This document shows, piece by piece, positions 7,802 through 17,725 of a stretch of DNA of 64,000 bases. Every line of letters begins with the position of its first letter. Within the stretch, counting starts at the first letter, position 1. The notes under the pieces are model-generated. The model ran no database searches and had not been told where the DNA came from. It saw nothing but the letters and a program-made list of their open reading frames with translations. The stretch covers positions 3,844,001 through 3,908,000 of the forward strand of contig NZ_CP047166.1 in NCBI RefSeq assembly GCF_016806125.1, read 5' to 3'. The stretch is from Ponticoccus alexandrii. Lineage in GTDB: Bacteria; Pseudomonadota; Alphaproteobacteria; Rhodobacterales; Rhodobacteraceae. Made by a program: the position numbers and the translations under genes.

Positions 7802-9124
7802 ATGAAGATTGCGATGATCGGAACCGGCTACGTCGGGCTTGTCTCGGGCGTCTGTTTCTCGGATTTCGGGCACGAGGTTGTCTGCGTCGACAAGGATCCC
7901 CGCAAGATCGAGATGCTCGAGCGCGGCGAGGTGCCGATCTACGAGCCGGGGCTCGACACGCTCATGGCGAAGAACGTCGAGGCCGGACGCCTGACCTTCA
8001 CGCTTGACCTCGCCAAGGCCATCGAGGGCGCCGAGGCGGTCTTTATCGCGGTGGGCACGCCGACGCGGCGCGGCGACGGTCATGCCGACCTGACCTACGT
8101 CATGGCCGCCGCCGAGGAAATCGCCCGCGCGGCGAAGGACTACGTCGTGGTCGTCACCAAGTCGACGGTGCCGGTGGGCACAAACGCCAAGGTGCGCGAG
8201 ACGGTGGCCGCCGCGAACCCGGACCTCGACTTCGACGTGGCGTCGAACCCCGAGTTCCTGCGCGAGGGCGCGGCCATCGACGACTTCATGAAACCCGACC
8301 GCGTGGTCGTGGGCGTCGAGACCGACCGCGCCGCCAAGGTGATGGAGGGCATCTACCGCCCGCTCTACCTGCGCGACTTCCCGATCGTGACCACGGACCT
8401 CGAATCCGCCGAGATGATCAAATACGCCGCCAACGCCTTTCTCGCGACGAAGATCACCTTCATCAACGAGATCGCGGCGCTGTGCGAAAAGGTCGGCGCG
8501 GACGTCAAGCAGGTGTCGAAGGGCATGGGCATGGACGGCCGCATCGGCAACAAATTCCTCCATGCAGGCCCCGGCTACGGCGGGTCGTGCTTTCCCAAGG
8601 ATACCAAGGCGCTCGCCCGCATCGGGCAGGAGCACGCCAGCCCCATGAGCATCGTCGAGACGGTGATCAAGGTGAACGAGGACACCAAGCGGCGGATGAT
8701 CGACAAGCTGCTCGACCTCTGCGGCGGGTCCTTCAACGGCAAGACGGTGGCGGTGCTGGGGGTGACCTTCAAGCCCAACACCGACGACATGCGTGACGCG
8801 CCCGCGCTGACCATCGTGCCCGCCATGGTGGGCGGCGGCGCCAAGGTGCGCGTGGTCGATCCTCAGGGCCGTCGCGAGGGCGAACACATGCTGCCCGGCG
8901 TCGACTGGGCCACCGACCCCTATCGCGCCGCCGAGGGCGCCGATCTGCTGGTGATCCTGACCGAGTGGAACGAGTTCCGTGCTCTGGACCTGACCCAGCT
9001 TGCGGGCAGCATGGCCAGTGCCCGCATGGCTGACCTGCGCAACATCTACAGCCCCGAAGACGCGCGCCGCGCCGGCTTCACCGCCTATGAAAGCATCGGC
9101 CGCAGTGGATTCGACTCGGCCTGA
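7802..9124 (+). CDS. ugd: UDP-glucose 6-dehydrogenase
   Basis: A 440-residue cytosolic NAD-dependent enzyme oxidising UDP-glucose to UDP-glucuronate, a precursor of acidic exopolysaccharide. The N-terminal Rossmann motif MKIAMIGTGYVGLVSG, the TVPVGT segment, EFLREGAAIDDFMKPDR, and the catalytic cysteine motif GPGYGGSCFPKDTKAL (about residues 255-270) are intact, as is the C-terminal VLGVTFKPNTDDMRDAPA. ATG 7802 follows an AAGGA ribosome binding site. A TTGACA hexamer at 7743-7748 may be the -35 element, but I see no convincing -10. Confidence 0.97.
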   Translation: MKIAMIGTGYVGLVSGVCFSDFGHEVVCVDKDPRKIEMLERGEVPIYEPGLDTLMAKNVEAGRLTFTLDLAKAIEGAEAVFIAVGTPTRRGDGHADLTYVMAAAEEIARAAKDYVVVVTKSTVPVGTNAKVRETVAAANPDLDFDVASNPEFLREGAAIDDFMKPDRVVVGVETDRAAKVMEGIYRPLYLRDFPIVTTDLESAEMIKYAANAFLATKITFINEIAALCEKVGADVKQVSKGMGMDGRIGNKFLHAGPGYGGSCFPKDTKALARIGQEHASPMSIVETVIKVNEDTKRRMIDKLLDLCGGSFNGKTVAVLGVTFKPNTDDMRDAPALTIVPAMVGGGAKVRVVDPQGRREGEHMLPGVDWATDPYRAAEGADLLVILTEWNEFRALDLTQLAGSMASARMADLRNIYSPEDARRAGFTAYESIGRSGFDSA

Positions 9125-9320
9125 GCAAGGCCCCAACACGCTGAGAGAAAGCCGACTTTGGCGACACAACCTAAAGGCGGCATTTTTGTGACTGGCCGGG
9201 CACAGGTCCGAATTCAGGTAAGCGCGGCCCCGCCTACAGCCCGGCCTGGCATTCTCGGCACGAGCCATTTTTGATAGTGTCTCGATAACAAAAGAAAAAA
9301 TCGAGGCAGAGATTTCAGGC

Positions 9321-10385
9321 ATGGCAACGGGCTATCGAGGCACGTTCGTCATCTCCTGGTCGCAGACGGAAATAGACGGCCTGAAGGCCGCGCCTCCGTC
9401 TTCGCTGACCGTCGGGGCCGCGTGGTCCTGGCACGGGGTTCCGGTGCGGGTCGATGGGCCTTCGTCGATCCTCCAGCTTGACCAGGCGGAAGGCGACGCA
9501 GACATCAGGACGCGCGCGGCGCGCATGGTGCGCCGTCTGGTGGGCGCGGCACTGACGCAGGAAACGCGCCTGGATCGCGTGGCGGTCGAACACCCGGTCA
9601 CCGACAGCAGCTTCGTCGTCACCGATGGCGCGAAAAGCTATACGGTCACCCTGATCGAGGTCAGCGGGGAAAGCCCGCCGCTGTTGATGTTCCTCGACGA
9701 GATTCCGCCCTCGGGGCGCGATCTCTGGGTCGTGCATCACCGACTGGACGCGCGCGCCTGCCAGGCCACGGATGATCAGGCCAGCGGGGTCATCTGCTTT
9801 ACCCCCGGCACGATGATCCTGACCCCCAGCGGCCCGGTTCCGGTCCAGGATCTGCGCGCAGGCGACAGGGTGCAGACCAAGGACAGCGGCGCGCAGGAAA
9901 TCCGCTGGACCGGCTCGCGCTATATGACCGGCGCCCGCCTCTTCGCGATGCCACGCCTGCGTCCCGTGCGCATCCGCCCCGGCGCCTTCGGCATCGGCGA
10001 GCCGGATAGCGAGATCGTCGTCTCGCCGGAGCACCGGATGGTGATAAAGGGCGTCGTGGCCCGTGCGCTGTTCAACACGCCCGAGGTTCTGGTCGCGGCC
10101 CGCGACCTGCTGAACGGCGACAGCGTGGTGCTGGACACCGCAGCCCGCGACGTCACCTATCACCACTTGATGCTACCCCGGCACGAGGTGCTCTTCGCCA
10201 ATGGCGTGGAAACCGAAAGCTTCCATCCGGCGAATACCGCACTGTCCTCCCTCGCCGAGGGTGATCGCGCGCAGCTCTTGCGGGAAATGCCGTCGGCGGC
10301 CGAGAATCCGCATCTCTACGGGTCCTACGCCCGGCGGAACCTGTCAAAGTCCGAAGCCGCGATCCTTTTGCACGAGGCCGCCTGA
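9321..10385 (+). CDS. Hint (Hedgehog/intein) domain-containing protein
   Basis: A 354-residue protein with a C-terminal Hint fold of the type common in Roseobacter-group genomes. The domain starts near residue 157 with VICFTPGTMILTPSGPVPVQ, the Cys followed by the intein-like block A, and continues with DLRAGDRVQTKDSG, VVSPEHRMVI (the His block) and HHLMLPRHEVLFANGVETESF. The N-terminal 150 residues are of unknown fold and carry no signal peptide. These proteins are usually thought to self-process or act as exported surface proteins; the biochemical role is not known. A GC hairpin and an interspersed repeat follow the gene. Confidence 0.85.
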   Translation: MATGYRGTFVISWSQTEIDGLKAAPPSSLTVGAAWSWHGVPVRVDGPSSILQLDQAEGDADIRTRAARMVRRLVGAALTQETRLDRVAVEHPVTDSSFVVTDGAKSYTVTLIEVSGESPPLLMFLDEIPPSGRDLWVVHHRLDARACQATDDQASGVICFTPGTMILTPSGPVPVQDLRAGDRVQTKDSGAQEIRWTGSRYMTGARLFAMPRLRPVRIRPGAFGIGEPDSEIVVSPEHRMVIKGVVARALFNTPEVLVAARDLLNGDSVVLDTAARDVTYHHLMLPRHEVLFANGVETESFHPANTALSSLAEGDRAQLLREMPSAAENPHLYGSYARRNLSKSEAAILLHEAA

Positions 10386-10402
10386 GGCAGGACGCAGGAC
10401 GC

Positions 10403-10452
10403 GGGGGCTCTGCCCCCAACACCCCCGAGGGCATTTGGACCAAGAAGAAACC
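10403..10452 (+). repeat. Interspersed repeat, copy 4, with GC hairpin
   Basis: GGGGGC-TCT-GCCCCC (10403-10417) forms a 6-bp hairpin, followed by GGGCATTTGGACCAAGAAGA AACC at 10429-10452. The same hairpin plus repeat pairing appears in reverse at 25968-26020, so hairpin and A/G-rich block form a composite element. It follows the Hint gene and may serve as its terminator. Confidence 0.6.
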
Positions 10453-10628
10453 ACGGGCCCTGCCCTGTGCCGCACGGCGTGCCAGATTTGTCACGCGAAG
10501 AAGCGCCCGGCGACTCTGACGCATAGGGGCCGCCCGCGCTTCGCCGGTCTGGAAATCAGCCCGGGAGGCGATGGCGACGGGCAGAGGCCGGTCCGGGCGC
10601 CCGGCCCGAAAGCCGGGGGCGACGGGCG

Positions 10629-11120
10629 CTACTCGCGCAGTTCGTCGGGTTTCACGCCCCAGAGCGCCGCCTTCGGTGCCCAGCCGCTGTAGCCGCCTGC
10701 CGTCAGCTCGCACCAATGCGGCTCGCAGGCGCCGAGGCGGGCGACAACGCCCAGTTCAAGCCGGGCGTTCACGCGGCTGTCCGGATCGGGCCGCTGGTAG
10801 AGCGACACCATGTCCTGCTCGACGATCACCGTTCGCACCCCCGAGAGCAGCGAGTAATGCACCCAACCGCCCGCGCCGTCGCGGTCGCGCACCCGGCGCC
10901 AGTGGCCGTGTTCGGCGGTGATCTCCAGCGGCATGTCGCGGCGCTTGTAGACCCAGTCGATCCGGTGCGTCAGCGACGGACCGCGCCGCACGTTGCCCTC
11001 AGCCGCCTTCATCGAAACATAGCGTGGCAGCGGAAGGTTGGTGATCGGTCCAAGTTCCTGCCCCGCAGAGGCGATCTGCGCGCAGAGGATGGCCGCCAGC
11101 ACGATGGCTTTCCTGTACAT
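10629..11120 (-). CDS. Bacterial SH3-domain protein, exported
   Basis: A 163-residue protein with an N-terminal signal peptide (MYRKAIVLAAILCAQIASAG) and two SH3b-like segments: SMKAAEGNVRRGPSLTHRIDWVY with GGWVHYSLLSGVRTVIV, then VSLYQRPDPDSRVNARLE with GYSGWAPKAALWG. Such proteins are thought to bind cell-wall peptides or other periplasmic partners. The ATG at 11120 was chosen over one 48 bases upstream because it begins the signal peptide. The gene diverges from the 2-hydroxyacid dehydrogenase at 11226, sharing a 105-bp promoter region. Confidence 0.85.
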   Translation of the reverse strand: MYRKAIVLAAILCAQIASAGQELGPITNLPLPRYVSMKAAEGNVRRGPSLTHRIDWVYKRRDMPLEITAEHGHWRRVRDRDGAGGWVHYSLLSGVRTVIVEQDMVSLYQRPDPDSRVNARLELGVVARLGACEPHWCELTAGGYSGWAPKAALWGVKPDELRE

Positions 11121-11225
11121 AGGTCGGTCCTGCCCGAGTTTTTCCGGCGGGGTTCTTGTGCCCCGCATTATCCTGTAACAGTCTAGCCAGGCGCCGGTGC
11201 GCCGGGAAGGTCAGGGAGAGCCGCA

Positions 11226-12212
11226 ATGCCATCAAAACGTCTGAGTGTTGTCGTCACGCGACGCTTGCCGGAGGTGGTGGAGACACGCCTGTCCGAGCTT
11301 TTCGACGTGACGCTGCGCAGCGACGACACCCCGATGACCCGGGGCGAGCTTGTGGACGCGGTCCAGTCGGCGGATGTGCTGGTGCCCACGGTGACCGACC
11401 AGATCGACGCGGGCCTGATCGGTCAGGCCGGTGAGCGCCTGAAGCTGATCGCCAACTACGGCGCGGGCTTCGACCACATCGACGTCTCGACCGCGCGCTC
11501 GCGTGGGATCCTCGTGTCCTACACCCCCGGCGTGGTGACCGAGGACACCGCCGACATGGTGCTGGCCCTGATGCTGGGCGTCACCCGGCGCCTGCAGGAG
11601 GGCATCTCCGTCATGCAGAAGGGCGACTGGTCCGGCTATGCGCCGACGGCCCTTCTGGGCGGGCGGCTGGGCGGCAAGCGGCTGGGCATCCTCGGCATGG
11701 GCCGGATCGGGCAGGCGGTGGCGCGGCGCGCGCAGGCCTTCGGCATGCAGATCCATTACCACAACCGCCGCCGCCTGCGCCCCGAGGTCGAGGAACCGCT
11801 GGAGGCCACCTGGTGGGAGAGCCTTGACCAGATGGTGGCGCGCATGGACATGATCAGCGTCAACTGCCCCTCGACGCCCTCGACCTACCACCTGCTGAAC
11901 GCCCGGCGGCTGAAGCTGATGAAGCCTTCGTCGGTGATCGTGAACACCTCGCGCGGGGAGGTCATCGACGAGAACGCCCTGACCCGGATGCTGAAGGCGG
12001 GCGAACTGGCGGGCGCCGGGCTCGACGTCTACGAGCACGGGATTCAGGGCAATCCCGAGCTGCGCGACATGCCCAACGTGGTGATGCTGCCGCATATGGG
12101 ATCGGCCACCTACGAGGGCCGGGTCGAGATGGGCGAGAAGGTCATCATCAACGTCAAGACCTTCGCCGACGGCCACCGCCCGCCGGATCAGGTCGTGCCC
12201 TCGATGCTGTAG
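11226..12212 (+). CDS. D-isomer-specific 2-hydroxyacid dehydrogenase (glyoxylate/hydroxypyruvate reductase-like)
   Basis: A 328-residue cytosolic NAD(P)H-dependent reductase of small 2-oxo acids such as glyoxylate or hydroxypyruvate. The nucleotide site reads LGILGMGRIGQAVARRAQAF followed by YHNRRR, where the basic residues after beta-2 favour NADPH. The catalytic triad is visible as Arg in NTSRGEVIDE, Glu in AGLDVYEHG, and His in LPHMGSATYE. Length is typical. ATG 11226 has GGGAG upstream. The downstream neighbour purU converges on it, with a strong hairpin between them. Confidence 0.93.
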   Translation: MPSKRLSVVVTRRLPEVVETRLSELFDVTLRSDDTPMTRGELVDAVQSADVLVPTVTDQIDAGLIGQAGERLKLIANYGAGFDHIDVSTARSRGILVSYTPGVVTEDTADMVLALMLGVTRRLQEGISVMQKGDWSGYAPTALLGGRLGGKRLGILGMGRIGQAVARRAQAFGMQIHYHNRRRLRPEVEEPLEATWWESLDQMVARMDMISVNCPSTPSTYHLLNARRLKLMKPSSVIVNTSRGEVIDENALTRMLKAGELAGAGLDVYEHGIQGNPELRDMPNVVMLPHMGSATYEGRVEMGEKVIINVKTFADGHRPPDQVVPSML

Positions 12213-12267
12213 GGTCGGGCCCTCCGGGCAGTATCGCGAAACGCCCCCGGCCCCGGCCTGCGTGCAG

Positions 12268-12299
12268 GGCCTGCCCCGCACCATGGCGCGGGGCAGGCC
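12268..12299. terminator. Bidirectional hairpin between the hydroxyacid dehydrogenase and purU
   Basis: GGCCTGCCCCGC (12268-12279) pairs perfectly with GCGGGGCAGGCC (12288-12299) across an 8-base loop. It sits between two convergent genes (ends at 12212 and 12307). No clear U-run follows, so it is terminator-like by position and stem strength. Confidence 0.55.
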
Positions 12300-12306
12300 G
12301 AAGGCT

Positions 12307-13191
12307 TCAGCCCATGCGTTCCGAGGCGTAAGAGCCCGGCGAGGGCGGGAAGACCACGGTCTTCTCGCCGTTCAGAAACACCCGGCCATGCACATGGGCA
12401 TGCACCGCGCGCGACAGCACCTGCGATTCCACGTCGCGGCCCAGAGACACATAGTCCTCGCCCGACTGCCCGTGGGTCACGCGGATGATGTCCTGCTCGA
12501 TGATCGGCCCCTCGTCGAGGTCTGCGGTGACGTAGTGCGAGGTCGCGCCGATCAGCTTCACACCCTTCTCGAAGGCCTGCTTGTAGGGGTTCGCGCCCTT
12601 GAAGGACGGCAGGAAGGAGTGGTGGATGTTGATGATCCGCCCCGAGAACGTCTTGCACATGGCGTCCGACAGGATCTGCATGTAGCGCGCCAGCACGATC
12701 AGCTCTGCGCCCGTGTCATCGACGACCTGCTGGATGCGCGCCTCGGCCTCGGGCTTGTTGTCCTTCGTGACCTTGATGCAGTGGAAGGGGATGTCCTGGT
12801 TCACCACGACCTTCTGGTAATCCATGTGGTTCGAGATCACCGCGACGATCTCGATTGGCAGGGCGCCGATCCGCGCGCGGTAGAGCAGGTCGTTCAGGCA
12901 GTGGCCGAAGCGGCTGACCATGATCACGACCTTGCGCTTGACGGTCTCGTCGAAGAACTCCGACGTCATGCCGAACTGCGCCTTGATCGCCTCGAAGCCG
13001 CTTTCGAGATCGGCGAGGCCCGCACCGTCTTCGGACTGAAAGCTGACGCGCATGAAGAAATTGCCGGTATGGGCATCGTCGAACTGGGCACTGTCGGTGA
13101 TGTTGCAGCCCGTTTCGGCGAGGTAGGTGGAAACGGCGGATACGATCCCGCGTTTCGAGGCGCATTTGGCGCGCAGGGCGAATTTGGTCAT
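12307..13191 (-). CDS. purU: Formyltetrahydrofolate deformylase PurU
   Basis: A 294-residue enzyme hydrolysing 10-formyl-tetrahydrofolate to formate and tetrahydrofolate, balancing one-carbon units. The N-terminal ACT domain (about residues 5-85, including SAVSTYLAETGCNITDSAQF) is followed by the formyltransferase-like domain with the RFGHCLNDLLYR and ISNHMDY segments. HHSFLPSFKGANPYKQAFEKG and the catalytic Asp segment TADLDEGPIIEQDI are present. AAGGGA precedes the ATG at 13191. The gene diverges from the gluconolactonase-like gene across a 301-bp region with two adjacent palindromes. Confidence 0.97.
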   Translation of the reverse strand: MTKFALRAKCASKRGIVSAVSTYLAETGCNITDSAQFDDAHTGNFFMRVSFQSEDGAGLADLESGFEAIKAQFGMTSEFFDETVKRKVVIMVSRFGHCLNDLLYRARIGALPIEIVAVISNHMDYQKVVVNQDIPFHCIKVTKDNKPEAEARIQQVVDDTGAELIVLARYMQILSDAMCKTFSGRIINIHHSFLPSFKGANPYKQAFEKGVKLIGATSHYVTADLDEGPIIEQDIIRVTHGQSGEDYVSLGRDVESQVLSRAVHAHVHGRVFLNGEKTVVFPPSPGSYASERMG

Positions 13192-13492
13192 CGAAGTCCC
13201 TTGGGTGGTGCTGAGGGTGGAGCGAGTCGGCCGAAGCCTGCGGGAATGGCCTCACATGACCCCGGTGGCGTGTCAAAGCCAATTCCGGCACCCGGGCAGC
13301 ACACTCCGACACGCAGACTGAAATGGCAGCACGAGGCCTGATCCGCGGGCCGCAAATTCCTTCGAAGGAATTTGCAAATCCCGTCCACGGGATTTCCCCC
13401 GCCCCGTTCAAGCTTCGGACAGGCTCCGCTTTTGCAATGCCCCTGCCCGCCCCGTAGGCTACGCTCGCCACGACCAAGGAGGAGAGCGCGCC
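13192..13492. other. 301-bp divergent intergenic region
   Basis: No gene is visible. It carries the upstream regions of purU (minus) and the SMP-30 family gene (plus) and, at 13352-13395, two adjacent inverted repeats described separately. AAGGAGGAG at about 13478-13486 is the ribosome binding site of the gene starting at 13493. Confidence 0.7.
13352..13395. repeat. Two adjacent palindromes
   Basis: 13352-13375 is a perfect 24-bp palindrome centred on TTCGAA (inner 20 bp AAATTCCTTCGAAGGAATTT). It is followed without a gap by AAATCCCGT-CC-ACGGGATTT at 13376-13395, a 9-bp stem with a 2-base spacer. Both dyads share the AAAT...ATTT ends. They could be regulator sites for the divergent genes or a small mobile repeat. 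Confidence 0.6.
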
Positions 13493-14425
13493 ATGTGGCA
13501 CCCGTCAGAGACCTATCCCGACCCCGCCATCGAGGTACTGGACCCGCGCTTCGAGGCGCTGATCCTGCACCATGCCGCCGTCGAGCGCCTGTATCACGGC
13601 AGCCGCTGGGCCGAGGGGCCGGTCTGGTTCGGTGATCAGAACGCGCTGGTCTGGAGCGACATCCCCAACGACCGCCTGCTGCGCTGGGACGAGGCTTCGG
13701 GCGCGGTCACGACCCTGCGCACCGGCGGCTTCACCAACGGCAACACCCGCGACCGGCAGGGGCGGCTGGTGTCCTGCCAGCACCAGAGGCGCGCGGTCAC
13801 GCGGACCGAGTGGGACGGAACGCTGACCGTGCTGGCCGACAGCTTTCAGGGCAAGCGACTGAATTCCCCCAACGATGTGGTGGCGAAGTCCGACGGCAGC
13901 ATCTGGTTCACCGACCCGGTCTTCGGGATCTCGGCGGATTACGAAGGTGGCGTGGCCGAACCGGAACTGCCGACCAATGTCTACCGCATCGACCCGGGCG
14001 GCACGTTGACCGTGGCGGTCGAAGGCGTGAACCAACCCAACGGGCTGTGCTTCTCGCCCGACGAGAGCCTGCTCTACATCGTCGAAAGCGGCGCGCGGCC
14101 GAAGCGCATCCTCGTGGCCGAGGTTTCTGCCGACGGGCGCAGCGCCCCCGACCCGCGCCCGCATATCGACGCCGGTGCGGGCGGCAACCCCGACGGCTTC
14201 CGCGTCGATGTTCAGGGCAACCTCTGGGCCGGGTGGGGCACCGGCGCGGACCGCAACGGCGTGCGGATCTTTGCCCCCGACGGCAGCGCCATCGGCCACA
14301 TCCACCTGCCCGAACGCTGCGCCAACCTGTGCTTCGGCGGGCGCGCGCGGACGCGGCTTTTCATGGCCGCCAGCCAGTCGCTCTACGCGCTCTACGTCAA
14401 GGTGCCCGGCGCACCGTATTTCTGA
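13493..14425 (+). CDS. SMP-30/gluconolactonase-family hydrolase
   Basis: A 310-residue six-bladed beta-propeller of the SMP-30/LRE family, likely a metal-dependent sugar-acid lactonase. Metal-site residues are visible in order: Glu in WAEGPVWFGD near residue 43, Asn in SPNDVVAKSDGSIWFTDP near 125, a second Asn in NQPNGLCFSPDE, and Asp in NPDGFRVDVQGNLW near 240. The strong AAGGAGGAG site six bases upstream decides the ATG at 13493. No signal peptide is present, so it is cytosolic. It stands alone between purU and tex, so the physiological lactone is unknown. Confidence 0.92.
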   Translation: MWHPSETYPDPAIEVLDPRFEALILHHAAVERLYHGSRWAEGPVWFGDQNALVWSDIPNDRLLRWDEASGAVTTLRTGGFTNGNTRDRQGRLVSCQHQRRAVTRTEWDGTLTVLADSFQGKRLNSPNDVVAKSDGSIWFTDPVFGISADYEGGVAEPELPTNVYRIDPGGTLTVAVEGVNQPNGLCFSPDESLLYIVESGARPKRILVAEVSADGRSAPDPRPHIDAGAGGNPDGFRVDVQGNLWAGWGTGADRNGVRIFAPDGSAIGHIHLPERCANLCFGGRARTRLFMAASQSLYALYVKVPGAPYF

Positions 14426-14580
14426 TTCGGCGCCGCCGAGGGCAAAGGCCTTCGCGCTCTCGGCTTCCCCTCACCCCGGTACAAAGCCGCCAGGGATGCG
14501 CCGCGCCCGGCGGTTGATCACACCACGGGGTGCGGCCAAGCCTTTTCAGACCCCATCCCTGCCCCTTCGCGGCCCCTGCC

Positions 14581-14599
14581 GTTTCTTCTTGGCCCAAAG
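14581..14599 (-). repeat. Interspersed repeat, copy 5 (short)
   Basis: GTTTCTTCTTGGCCCAAAG is the reverse complement of a CTTTGGGCCAAGAAGAAAC block, close to copy 4 at 10429-10452. It lies in the 288-bp gap between the SMP-30 gene and tex, which otherwise shows nothing recognisable. Confidence 0.45.
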
Positions 14600-14713
14600 A
14601 CCGAAAACTCACGCCGCCCCCGGCACCCCGCCGCCGCCAGGGCGCCTCCCCCCTTGGCGACCCACACGCACCCGGCTAAACCGGCTCTCCAAAGCCCGAC
14701 CGGAGGACGCCCC

Positions 14714-17041
<2,328 letters not shown>

Positions 17042-17725
17042 GGCGGGCATCCGGTCGGAACCAAGAACGACCCCGGGTGGCATCGCTCCGCGAGTCCGCA
17101 AGCAACGCCGCACTGCCGTTCCGCAATAGCGACCGCGCCGCCTGTCGCAGTTGGCAGGCACGCGGTCCGTCACGACACGATGAGCCGCGCCAGCGCAGGG
17201 CCGTGGTCCGGCGAGCTGTCATCTCTGGAAGGCAGTTTATCCCGGCCAAGTCCGTATGCCCCCCGTCAGGTCGCGTTGTCGGCAGCCAAATCGCCGGGCC
17301 CCGGGACGGCCCGTCATGTCGGAGACATGCCTCCGGCATGATGGCGCGGCGGCCTGCGGCCTTGACTCCGCGCCGGGTGGTGTGCGGCAATGGGCTGACG
17401 GTATGTGCTGTCAGAGCAGTCAAATATCTGACGGTTTGACTTCGCACAGCCAAATTGCTGCGTCGTGACGCCTCGTGACTCAACCCGGCGGACGCCTGCG
17501 CAGGACCGACTGACTCGGCATCGCTTCCAGATGCTCCGGCGGCCTACAGCGCGCTGCCATCTGTGGAAGTCACCCTCCAGCCAGCCCGCATGTCCACACC
17601 GAAAACCACCCCTTACCGTGCCTCTCTGCACGGCAGCCGCCCGCCCATGTTCACCCACGCAGGGTTCCCACGGGACCCATCCCATGGTTGAGTACCCCCA
17701 TAACAAACACTCGGGAGGTGAATAC
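17042..17725. other. 684-bp intergenic region upstream of ggt
   Basis: No convincing gene on either strand; open frames here have no ribosome binding site or recognisable sequence. A double hairpin lies at 17315-17340. The last 15 bases hold the ggt ribosome binding site (GGGAGGT, 17713-17719). I could not assign a promoter. It is the longest non-coding stretch in the window and might hold a decayed gene or an unrecognised RNA. Confidence 0.6.
17315..17340. repeat. Two overlapping hairpins sharing CATG
   Basis: CATGTC-GGA-GACATG (17315-17329) and CATGCC-TCC-GGCATG (17326-17340) share the central CATG, so only one can form at a time. The function is unknown. Confidence 0.5.

Noticed and set aside
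10403-10417. GC hairpin after the Hint gene as a normal intrinsic terminator
   Set aside because: There is no U-run, and the same hairpin recurs with the interspersed repeat at 26006-26020, so I annotated it as part of the repeat rather than a dedicated terminator.
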